Assembly (NCBI GenBank): GCA_020253595.1
Contig: JADCBH010000345.1
Location: 1 to 12,004 of the forward strand
Reading direction: 5' to 3'
Source: Brevundimonas sp.
Lineage (GTDB): Bacteria > Pseudomonadota > Alphaproteobacteria > Caulobacterales > Caulobacteraceae
DNA length: 12,004 nt
The first letter of the stretch is position 1, and each line of letters starts with the position of its first letter. Of the stretch, positions 1 to 5,888 are shown piece by piece. The position numbers and the translations under genes were made by a program. The notes below the pieces were generated by a model. The model made no database searches. It was not told the origin of the DNA and saw only the letters and a list, made by a program, of their open reading frames with translations.

Positions 1-251
1 AGCAGCTTGCCGAGTAGGACATTCGTAAAGGTCCACACCCGCCGCCGACCGCCCACTGACATGGCCACATAGTCCGAGCCAAGGAGCCCAAGGCCCTGGA
101 CTTTCCGGAGGAGCGGAATCGACGTCAGCCCTGTCGCCGCGAGCATCTCGTCATCAAGCCAGAATCCGCGGACCGATGCCGGCTGTTCTAGCAGCGCGGC
201 GACCTCGATCGGGGACATGGGCGGTAAGGACCGAGCATCGAGTGATATCAT
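1..251 (-). CDS. Unidentified protein, N-terminal part (cut by left edge)
   Basis: An open frame reads leftwards from an ATG at 251-249 to the window edge without a stop, giving 83 codons of an incomplete protein. I do not recognise the family. The visible part holds an early PPMSPIEVAALLE stretch, then WLDDEMLAATGLTSIPLLRKVQGLGLL and a basic GGRRRVWTF segment. The order 'helix, short helix ending in GL, basic turn before an aromatic' resembles a small winged-helix or MerR-like DNA-binding fold, but this is only an impression. An AGGG lies 9 bases upstream of the ATG. It is divergent from the HTH gene at 374, and one copy of an imperfect direct repeat (243-260) covers its start codon, suggesting control by that regulator or by itself. 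Codon use is less GC-biased than in the catabolic genes, in keeping with a different origin. Confidence 0.5.
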   Translation of the reverse strand, partial: MISLDARSLPPMSPIEVAALLEQPASVRGFWLDDEMLAATGLTSIPLLRKVQGLGLLGSDYVAMSVGGRRRVWTFTNVLLGKL

Positions 252-296
252 AAATAGCAACCCTTGACTGACTACGTCTGATATCTGTAATAGCAG
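243..296. repeat. Two imperfect 18-bp direct repeats, 36 bp apart
   Basis: Positions 243-260 and 279-296 share TGATATC-N3-AATAGCA (14 of 18 bases identical). The first copy covers the start codon of the leftward gene; the second overlaps the likely -10 of the rightward promoter. This placement in a divergent promoter region is typical of operator sites, perhaps for the HTH protein encoded at 374-580. That assignment is inference. Confidence 0.45.
264..293 (+). promoter_or_regulatory. Candidate sigma-70-type promoter for the HTH gene
   Basis: TTGACT at 264-269 and TAATAG at 288-293 are separated by 18 bases and point towards the HTH gene, which would have a leader of roughly 70-75 bases. The -10 element lies within the second copy of the direct repeat, so a protein bound there would be expected to block transcription. 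Assigned from consensus resemblance only. Confidence 0.4.
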
Positions 297-373
297 TCCG
301 ATGCCGTATCAATGCCTATCGGTGATTCCGGGGCAAGGGATGGTCCCCGGCGTCGAACTAGAAGGAACTTAGA

Positions 374-580
374 ATGCAAACACATGAAACTACCCCGCTC
401 TGCACCAAGATCGCCGCGAGGGTTATCGGCGTCGATCACCGGACGATGGAGCAATGGCGATATCAGGGTAAAGGCCCGGCATATCTGAAGGTCGGGCGAC
501 AAGTTCGATACCGGCGAAACGATATTGATGCTTGGCTCCAGGGACGGCGCATCGATCCGGAAAACCATGGGCTACACTGA
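374..580 (+). CDS. Small helix-turn-helix protein, excisionase/AlpA type
   Basis: This 68-residue protein is almost entirely one DNA-binding domain of the HTH_17/excisionase type (MerR-like winged helix). The recognisable pattern is a helix-turn-helix with IGVDHRTMEQWRYQGKGP (about residues 18-35), followed by the wing YLKVGRQVRYRRNDIDAWL (about 37-55). The ending 'hydrophobic-K-x-GR-x-VRY-x-x-x-D-I-x-AWL' is the signature of regulators and recombination directionality factors found in prophages, integrative conjugative elements and similar islands. The start is supported by AAGGA at 362-366, seven bases before the ATG. It is divergent from the gene at 1-251 and convergent with dld. It probably regulates the divergent promoter or assists excision of an element; no integrase is visible in this window, so which role applies cannot be decided. 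Confidence is high for the fold and low for the role. Confidence 0.75.
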   Translation: MQTHETTPLCTKIAARVIGVDHRTMEQWRYQGKGPAYLKVGRQVRYRRNDIDAWLQGRRIDPENHGLH

Positions 581-796
581 CATCAACAAACGCTCGGTAA
601 TGAGTCTGCGCTCTTCAACCGCGGCCAGGACCCATCGTTCTGGCCGCGGGCCTCTCGCGAAACAAAGGTCTTTGCACGAGCTGCGGAACCTGCGAGCAAC
701 AATCACGAACCGTCTTGCGTTAGAACTTTAGTCAACTCCACCGACGTCCTTTTCGCGCCAGCAGCGGTATCTGGCTTTCTGCCCGGAACGCGACAT
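581..796. other. Non-coding stretch between HTH gene and dld
   Basis: Between the two convergent genes I see no convincing coding sequence, tRNA or recognisable insertion sequence. The only ordered structure is the strong inverted repeat at 619-649 and a weak 5-bp stem (757-761 with 771-775) followed by TTTCT. Base composition changes from mixed to the GC-rich style of the catabolic locus around the end of dld, so an island boundary could lie here. Confidence 0.4.
619..649. repeat. Perfect 10-bp inverted repeat with 11-base loop
   Basis: CCGCGGCCAG (619-628) and its exact reverse complement CTGGCCGCGG (640-649) flank an 11-base spacer. The stem is very GC-rich and lies 38 bases after the HTH stop codon, between convergent genes, so it could act as a bidirectional transcription end signal. 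There is no T-run on either side, so it is not a classic intrinsic terminator. A protein or recombination site is an alternative. Confidence 0.6.
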
Positions 797-2554
797 TTAG
801 ATCGGACTCTTGTCCTCGATTTCGCAGACCCATCCAGCCCGCCTGGACGCCCCCCCGATCCCGGGGTTCATGCAGTTGCAAGGATCCAGTTTCCTGAAAT
901 GCGCGATCTGCGCTGGTCCACCCTTGTACAGATGGCCCACATTATGCTCGGCGGGATAGGCAGCGCGACGCCTGTCCAGAAGCGCCAGCATCCGGTGTTC
1001 GAGCGCGACCGGATCGTGGCCCCTGGCCACGATGTAGTCCTGGTGAAACACGTGGCAGAAGAAATGACCGTAGTAGAGCCGATGGACCGTCGACGCAGCG
1101 ATATCCGTCGGAAGTGTCTCGACCCAGTCCTGATCATTACGGCGAAGCGCGATGTCCAGGGCGACGATGTCCTCAACGGTCTCGGCGTGGACGGCCCGGT
1201 AGCGGACAGCGGCCCCGGCCGCCGCGAACCGGTGCAGCATCGCCTTGGTGCCTTCGGCGGGTGTGCACTCGAAGAAGGCGCGGCCGTCTCCGGTCCAGCG
1301 GCTGGCCAGCCAGTCCCGGGCCTCGCGCACGCCGGGCCCGCTTGCCTTAAGGATCAGATGATGTTCGAACCGATCGCGAAACGCATTCATCCGGCGCGGC
1401 AGATGCTCGGGGAAGAGCGTGTTCGCCCTCTGGAGAAGTCGGTCTCCCAGGAACCGCGGCAGGATACCGATCGCCTCGATGAAGGCGTCGAAGCGGGACT
1501 TGAGCGCGAACAGGGCGCCGATACGGCGTGTGCCGAGGGCCTGGATCGCGAGGAAGGTGTCCTTGCCGTAGCGCCGCGCGAGGTCATAGCAGTCGCGGTG
1601 CATGTACTCGGCGGCGACCGGAAGGGTCTCAAGGTTGGACAGCATCTCCCGTCGAAGCCGGGTGAGGTCTGCAGGCTCGTTCGTGCCGATGTAGAAGACC
1701 GCGCTCGCATCCGCCCGCGCGAAGGTGTCAAGCCGAACCGCAAGGGCCAGCACCTTGCCGGCGCTGCCCGACGCCTCGAACAGCCGGTCGGGATCGGCAT
1801 TGTGGCGGGCGGGGGTGTCCGCGTCGACATCGCGGACGCGTTCGGCATAGTCCGCGTCGGAGGCTCCCCGCGGCGTCTCCTCGATGTCCTGTGGGCGGAA
1901 ATCGCCAACCTGGACCCGGCGCAGGATCTCTCGCGGATCGTCGCCCAGCTCGATGCCGAGGTGGTTGACCAGCCGCGGGACGCCGTCGGCATCCACCCGG
2001 CCGAAGAGCGCATACTCAGTGTAGGCCGGCCCGCGCTGGACCAGAGAGCCGCCCGAGTTGTTGCAGACGCCCCCCACGACGGAGGCCCCGATGCAGGACG
2101 AGCCGATCACCGAATGTGGCTCGCGGCCGAACCTCGCCAGGGTACGCTCCAGCCGGTCAAGGGTGGCCCCTGCCAGGCAGACGACCTGATGGCCTTCGCC
2201 GATCGGATGAATAGCGTCGATCCTGAGCGTGTTGATGACCACGACCGGCCTGTCGTAATCGTCCCCGTTTGGGGTTGAACCGCCCGTCAGACCGGTATTG
2301 GCCGCCTGAACAATGACGATGCGGCCGGCGCGGATGCAGGTCTCGAACACCTGCCAGAGTTCAAGGAGCGTCCCGGGCCGCACGACCGCCTCCGCAGCGC
2401 CCTCGCCGAACCGGTAGCCGCGCCGAAAGCGCCGGGTCGCGCCAGCGGTGGTCAGGACATGCCGGTGCCCCACGATCCCGCGAAGGGCGGCGAGAACGTC
2501 CGGCTGCGGGGTCGAACTCGCATCTTCCATGTTCGCGATCACCGGGGTGCCCAC
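797..2554 (-). CDS. dld: Quinone-dependent D-lactate dehydrogenase, FAD-binding
   Basis: Respiratory D-lactate dehydrogenase, a peripheral inner-membrane flavoprotein that oxidises D-lactate to pyruvate and passes electrons to quinone. The 585 residues match Escherichia coli Dld (571) along the whole length. The FAD-binding PCMH domain has VQAANTGLTGGSTPNGDDYDRP (from residue 82) and REPHSVIGSSCIGASVVGGVCNNSGGSLVQRGPAYTE (144-180). The membrane-binding/cap part has RVRDVDADTPARHNADPDRLFEASG, FYIGTNEPADL and EYMHRDCYDLA. The end carries AEHNVGHLYKG (535-545) and MNPGIG (562-567). The listed GTG start is six bases after the anmK stop and has a poor Shine-Dalgarno. The ATG at 2530-2528, preceded by GGTGA, gives a length closer to the E. 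coli protein and may be the true start. The gene is the second of an anmK-dld pair. MurQ, encoded in the same locus, releases D-lactate, which gives this enzyme an obvious substrate. Confidence 0.95.
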   Translation of the reverse strand: MGTPVIANMEDASSTPQPDVLAALRGIVGHRHVLTTAGATRRFRRGYRFGEGAAEAVVRPGTLLELWQVFETCIRAGRIVIVQAANTGLTGGSTPNGDDYDRPVVVINTLRIDAIHPIGEGHQVVCLAGATLDRLERTLARFGREPHSVIGSSCIGASVVGGVCNNSGGSLVQRGPAYTEYALFGRVDADGVPRLVNHLGIELGDDPREILRRVQVGDFRPQDIEETPRGASDADYAERVRDVDADTPARHNADPDRLFEASGSAGKVLALAVRLDTFARADASAVFYIGTNEPADLTRLRREMLSNLETLPVAAEYMHRDCYDLARRYGKDTFLAIQALGTRRIGALFALKSRFDAFIEAIGILPRFLGDRLLQRANTLFPEHLPRRMNAFRDRFEHHLILKASGPGVREARDWLASRWTGDGRAFFECTPAEGTKAMLHRFAAAGAAVRYRAVHAETVEDIVALDIALRRNDQDWVETLPTDIAASTVHRLYYGHFFCHVFHQDYIVARGHDPVALEHRMLALLDRRRAAYPAEHNVGHLYKGGPAQIAHFRKLDPCNCMNPGIGGASRRAGWVCEIEDKSPI

Positions 2555-2560
2555 GGAGAT

Positions 2561-3769
2561 CTAGGCCGGCAGCGAAATCTTGCCCAGGGAGATCGACGGA
2601 ACCCCCTGTCGATCTCCGAACGCGCAGCCCGCCCCCGCAAGGGTCTCGTTGGCAAGGACCGCGAAGAGCACCGCCTCCTTGGCGTCGCCGGGGACGCCGA
2701 GTTCGTCTGTCAGCCCGATGGGGCAAGGCAATCGTTCACCGATGAGCCGCATCAGCAGAGGATTGTGACAGCCGCCGCCGGACGCATAGACGCGGAAGTC
2801 CTGCGCCTTGGCCCCCCGCGCCGCCAGACACTCCAGAAGCGTGTCCGCGATCGTCTCGGCGCTGAAACGGGTCAGGGTGGCGAGCACGTCGGGAGCGGCC
2901 AGCCCCTGAGTGCCGGTCTCGGTCTGGCAGGTCCGGATGAAGTCCAGGTTGAAGAGCTCGGGCCCGATGGTCCGCGGGAGGGGCTCTCTGAAGAAGGGGC
3001 TCGTCTTCAAGGCTGAAAGCAGCGCCGCGTCAGCCGTGCCGCGTAGGGCAATGCCGGCGTCGCGGTCAAAGCCCAGCCCAGGATAGGTCGCGCGCACATA
3101 GGCGTCGAGCAGGGTGTTGCCGGGCCCGGTGTCGGTGACGAAGACGGCGTCTGCGCCGGCCGCCGCCGGCAGATAGGTAAAGTTGGCGATCCCCCCCATG
3201 TTCAGGAGGATGCGGTTCTCGACCGGGTCGGCGAAGATCAGATAGTCCCCATAGACGGCCAAGGGGGCCCCCTGACCGCCGGCGGCGATATGTTTCTGCC
3301 GAAAGTCGGACAGGGTGATGATGCCGGTTTCGACGGCGAGATGGTCGCCGTCCCCGATCTGAAGCGTGGCGTTCCCGAACATCGGCTGGCCGTGAAAGAA
3401 CTCCGGCGCATGCATGACGGTCTGACCGTGCGAGGCGACCGCATCCACCTCGTCGGGCGATACCTCCCATTGCGCCAGGCAGCCCTTGATCATGGTGGCG
3501 TGAAGACGACCGATCCAGCGGTTGAGCAGAGTCAGATGCATGAGATCGACCGTCGTGCGGGCGAACACCTGGCGGATCTGCGACTTCACCGCATCGTCGT
3601 AGGGGATCGTCTTGAACTCCAGGAGGGAGACCTCTGTGTCGGTCCCTGACCCCGCCACTCGGCAGAGGGCCACGTCCAGGCCGTCGAGAGAGGTGCCAGA
3701 CATCAGGCCGACGATGATCCGGGCCTCCTTGGAGGCGACGGCGTGCAGGGCGGCGATGCCCGCGTTCAA
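2561..3769 (-). CDS. anmK: Anhydro-N-acetylmuramic acid kinase
   Basis: AnmK opens the 1,6-anhydro ring of anhydro-MurNAc and phosphorylates it with ATP, giving MurNAc-6-phosphate, the substrate of MurQ. It acts in the cytoplasm in peptidoglycan recycling. Family motifs are in order: MSGTSLDG (23-30, phosphate binding), SHGQTV (113-118), QIGD (137-140), GGQGAPL (164-170), NMGGIAN (190-196) and DTGPGN (213-218). D213 corresponds to the catalytic aspartate of known AnmK proteins. SGGGCHNPLL sits near the C-terminus. At 402 residues it is slightly longer than the usual ~370, owing to a longer N-terminus and an insertion around 122-134. The TTG start at 3769 is supported by AGGAGG at 3775-3780 with five-base spacing. 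It heads a two-gene operon with dld and is divergent from the kinase at 3954. Confidence 0.95.
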   Translation of the reverse strand: MNAGIAALHAVASKEARIIVGLMSGTSLDGLDVALCRVAGSGTDTEVSLLEFKTIPYDDAVKSQIRQVFARTTVDLMHLTLLNRWIGRLHATMIKGCLAQWEVSPDEVDAVASHGQTVMHAPEFFHGQPMFGNATLQIGDGDHLAVETGIITLSDFRQKHIAAGGQGAPLAVYGDYLIFADPVENRILLNMGGIANFTYLPAAAGADAVFVTDTGPGNTLLDAYVRATYPGLGFDRDAGIALRGTADAALLSALKTSPFFREPLPRTIGPELFNLDFIRTCQTETGTQGLAAPDVLATLTRFSAETIADTLLECLAARGAKAQDFRVYASGGGCHNPLLMRLIGERLPCPIGLTDELGVPGDAKEAVLFAVLANETLAGAGCAFGDRQGVPSISLGKISLPA

Positions 3770-3774
3770 GGCTT

Positions 3775-3780
3775 CCTCCT
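3775..3780 (-). promoter_or_regulatory. Strong Shine-Dalgarno deciding a TTG start for anmK
   Basis: On the minus strand AGGAGG is followed by five bases and then TTG. No ATG or GTG upstream in this frame has a comparable site, so the TTG is the likely initiator. Confidence 0.7.
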
Positions 3781-3873
3781 CCGCCAGGAGCTACCGTCAG
3801 GAAACGCCACGCCTGGTGCTTGGGAACGGCTCAGGATGCGGAAGGACGGGTGTTGCGGTTGACGGCGAATAAG

Positions 3874-3889
3874 GGGCATATGGGCATAT
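3874..3889. repeat. Perfect tandem 8-bp repeat GGGCATAT x2
   Basis: Two adjacent identical copies (3874-3881 and 3882-3889) lie two bases from the GntR-type box, within the divergent promoter. The motif is not repeated at the other box near 8068-8085, so it may bind a different protein or be incidental. Confidence 0.5.
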
Positions 3890-3891
3890 CT

Positions 3892-3909
3892 AATACCACC
3901 TTAATACCA
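3892..3909 (-). promoter_or_regulatory. Putative NagR (GntR-family) operator, anmK-dld / kinase side
   Basis: On the minus strand this reads TGGTATT-AAGG-TGGTATT, a perfect direct repeat with an 11-base period, so both halves face the same side of the helix. It fills the spacer of the anmK promoter, where binding should repress. A near copy lies at 8068-8085. I recall a TGGTATT-N4-TGGTATT box described for the GntR-type NagR of Xanthomonas; the match to the GntR gene in this locus is inference. Confidence 0.65.
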
Positions 3910-3953
3910 GTCAATAGCGGCCCGGACCAAGCGGACCGGGTCGGACGGAGACG

Positions 3954-4823
3954 ATGATGGCGATGTATCTCGGGGTCGATGCGGGCGGGACGAGTTGCAA
4001 GGCCAGACTGACCGACGAGACGGGTAAGGTCCTGGGCACCGGCGCGGCCGGGCCGGGGAACACCCGGATCGGACTGGACGCCCTGTATGCGACCCTGATC
4101 GAGGTCTGCCGACAGGCCACCGAGGCCGCCGGCCTGGGCGAGGCCGACCTGCCGGAAGTGCGGGTCGGCATGGGGATCGCCGGCATCAATAGAATGGGCA
4201 TGAAGGCGAAGATCCAGGCCCTCGCCTTCCCGTTCCGCAGTCTGGCGCTCAGCAGCGACGCGATGATCGCCAATCTCGGCGCCCACGCCGGCGGGGACGG
4301 CGCCATCCTGATCCTGGGGACCGGGAGTGTGGGGCTGATCAAGCGCGGCGAAGACAGCACATCGATCGGCGGCTACGGCTTCCCCATCTCCGACGAGGGC
4401 AGCGGGGCGGCCCTCGGTCTCAGCGCGATCCGGCACGCGCTGCGCGCGCTGGACGGACGCACGCGCCCGACGCCGCTCAGCCAGGCGCTGACCCAGCGCT
4501 TCGACCATGCCATCCCGAGCGTCATCGCCTGGATGGATGGGGCCACGCCCGCGGACTATGCCGGCTTCGCGCCGCTGGTCCTGGCCCATGCGGAGACGGG
4601 CGACGAGATCGCCCTGTCGATCGTCCGGGACGCGGCGCTTCACGTCGAACGCTTCATCGAGACCATCTTCGCCCGCGGCGCTAACCGCTGCGTGCTGATG
4701 GGCGGACTGGCCGAACCCATGACCCCCTGGCTTCGCGCCCGGATCGTCGATCGACTCGTCAGCCCGCTGGGGGATGCGCTCGACGGCGCGCTTCTTCTGG
4801 CGGGACGCCCGCTGCCCGGGTGA
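3954..4823 (+). CDS. nagK: N-acetylglucosamine (or glucosamine) kinase, BadF/BadG family
   Basis: An ASKHA-fold ATP-dependent sugar kinase of 289 residues, like the BadF/BadG/BcrA/BcrD-type kinases found in proteobacterial GlcNAc gene clusters. The phosphate-binding motif GVDAGGTSCKARL is at 7-19. SSDAMIANLGAH (100-111) carries the probable catalytic base D102. ILILGTGSVG (118-127) is phosphate 2, followed by GGYGFPISDEGSGAALG (139-155), which is diagnostic of this subfamily. By context it makes GlcNAc-6-P from GlcNAc for NagA. The glucosamine kinase GspK is a close relative, so glucosamine cannot be excluded. Three ATGs lie within ten bases (3954, 3957, 3963); GGAG at 3947-3950 is best spaced for 3957. 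The gene is alone on the plus strand, and its stop abuts the stop of the convergent GH84-like gene. It is cytoplasmic, with no signal peptide. Confidence 0.85.
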   Translation: MMAMYLGVDAGGTSCKARLTDETGKVLGTGAAGPGNTRIGLDALYATLIEVCRQATEAAGLGEADLPEVRVGMGIAGINRMGMKAKIQALAFPFRSLALSSDAMIANLGAHAGGDGAILILGTGSVGLIKRGEDSTSIGGYGFPISDEGSGAALGLSAIRHALRALDGRTRPTPLSQALTQRFDHAIPSVIAWMDGATPADYAGFAPLVLAHAETGDEIALSIVRDAALHVERFIETIFARGANRCVLMGGLAEPMTPWLRARIVDRLVSPLGDALDGALLLAGRPLPG

Positions 4824-4826
4824 TCA
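4821..4826. other. Tail-to-tail stop codons sharing TGATCA
   Basis: The plus-strand kinase ends with TGA at 4821-4823, and the minus-strand GH84-like gene ends with TGA on the complement of 4824-4826. The two stops form the palindrome TGATCA with no base between them, leaving no room for a terminator outside coding sequence. Confidence 0.9.
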
Positions 4827-5888
4827 CTGGGTCCGGACGAGCTCGTCGCCCATGGCGTAGCCGCCGCGAGCCCAGTCGACGATCTCCACCGCGGCAGGGT
4901 GATCGATGTCGCCATAGCGGTCGATCAGCCGGGACAGCTCGGGGCCAGCGCCCCCCCGACCCGCGTCCTGCAGGATCGACAGATCCGAGAGAAGCCTCCC
5001 GGCGAGACCTTCGCCGAGGACCTGGACCGCCGCGTCGCGAAGCGCGTCGCCCTCGTCATGGCCTCGGCCCGCCTTGTAGACGATCGGGAGGGTCAGGGCC
5101 GGGATCAGACCGAGCCGCGGCTGAAGCATCGGATTGATCGCGTGGTGGCGGACGTGTCCCGCCAGACCGGCGTGCGTTGCCGGAAAACCCCGGAGATGCA
5201 AATAGGCCGACATGCGGGGGCCGTCGTTGACAGGATAGTTGTCCCAAAGGGCGACCGGCCGACCGAGCTCCCCGGAGACGCGGTCCAGATGGGCGAGGCT
5301 GTAGGCGCTGGAACAGACTGATTCGCCGGTCCAGTAGGCCGCGACGTCCGGGGGAAGGCCCCGTCCGAGGTCGCGCAGATAGTGGCGCGGCCGCGCGCCG
5401 AACACCCGGTCCAGGATCGGATCGTCCGAATAGTAGGTGGGGACCACGAAGGACCGTTCCGACACCGCCTCGGCCAGGCAGGTCGAGACGATGTCTGCCT
5501 GTCGGCGGGCGAGGTCCGGCACATCGCCCCGCATGTCGTCGAAGAGGATGACGAGGTCGTCCAGGCCCAGGGCGCGGAACTGGCTCAACTTGGCTTTCAG
5601 GTCACGCCGCGCCGCAGGGCCGAAGTCCAGGTGCGCCTCATAGGGGGTCAGGCCGATGCCGAAACGCACCCCGAGATCCCGACACAGACGAGCGAACCCA
5701 GCCAGCTCACGCAACGCCGCGTCGTCGAACGGGTCGCGCCAGCCCCGTCTCAGCCGGGCCTCGCCCTTGGGCGCGTAGTGGAAAAAGCCGTAGCCCGCCG
5801 CGGCAAGCGTCCGAAGGACGAAGGCCCGGTCGGGCCAGGACCACATTCGCCCGAAATAGCCCTCTATGATCCCAAGCTCGGGGATCAC
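4824..5888 (-). CDS. GH84-like beta-N-acetylglucosaminidase, predicted cytoplasmic
   Basis: A retaining N-acetylglucosaminidase of the GH84 (O-GlcNAcase/NagJ) type, which uses the substrate's acetamido group as nucleophile. Visible family features: GIIEGYFGRMWSW (6-18) at the start of the barrel; HYAPKGEARLRRGWRDPF (37-54), the counterpart of the YAPKDD...WR motif; the double aspartate D117-D118 in ILFDDMRGD; YWTGESV (185-191); and LWDNYPVND (214-222), where N217 and D222 match the substrate-binding Asn and Asp of O-GlcNAcases. At 354 residues it is little more than the catalytic barrel. There is no signal peptide, unlike secreted bacterial GH84 enzymes, and the GTG start overlaps the nagA stop (GTGA, 5885-5888), so it is translationally coupled to cytosolic GlcNAc enzymes. 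The substrate is unknown. A GlcNAc-containing disaccharide such as GlcNAc-anhydroMurNAc is possible; chitobiose or glycosides are alternatives. Confidence 0.85.
   Translation of the reverse strand: MIPELGIIEGYFGRMWSWPDRAFVLRTLAAAGYGFFHYAPKGEARLRRGWRDPFDDAALRELAGFARLCRDLGVRFGIGLTPYEAHLDFGPAARRDLKAKLSQFRALGLDDLVILFDDMRGDVPDLARRQADIVSTCLAEAVSERSFVVPTYYSDDPILDRVFGARPRHYLRDLGRGLPPDVAAYWTGESVCSSAYSLAHLDRVSGELGRPVALWDNYPVNDGPRMSAYLHLRGFPATHAGLAGHVRHHAINPMLQPRLGLIPALTLPIVYKAGRGHDEGDALRDAAVQVLGEGLAGRLLSDLSILQDAGRGGAGPELSRLIDRYGDIDHPAAVEIVDWARGGYAMGDELVRTQ

Larger units (their letters stand above)
3770..3953. promoter_or_regulatory. Divergent control region between anmK and the sugar kinase
   Basis: This 184-base non-coding stretch serves both directions. 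Towards anmK, TTGACT (3914-3909) is a good -35 element, with TAGATA (3892-3887) as a weaker -10 at 16-base spacing. This predicts an untranslated leader of about 110 bases. The GntR-type box at 3892-3909 fills the space between them. Next to it is a perfect tandem repeat of GGGCATAT (3874-3889). For the rightward kinase I see no clean -35/-10 pair, though the same box would lie close to its promoter. No terminator or riboswitch is recognisable in the leader. Confidence 0.5.

Noticed and set aside
525..731. A 68-codon plus-strand frame overlapping the end of the HTH gene
   Set aside because: It starts inside the HTH gene without a ribosome site, reads through the inverted repeat and resembles no family I know.
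757..775. Weak hairpin (5-bp stem GCCAG/CTGGC) followed by TTTCT
   Set aside because: The stem is too short and the T-run too broken for a confident terminator call.
899..2278. A 459-codon open frame on the plus strand opposite dld
   Set aside because: It is antisense to a gene with full-length similarity to Dld; the translation has no recognisable domain and is the usual mirror frame of GC-rich coding DNA.
2281..2310. A GGTATT half-site inside dld as a third operator
   Set aside because: Only one half is present, it lies deep in coding sequence, and no second half occurs at the right spacing.
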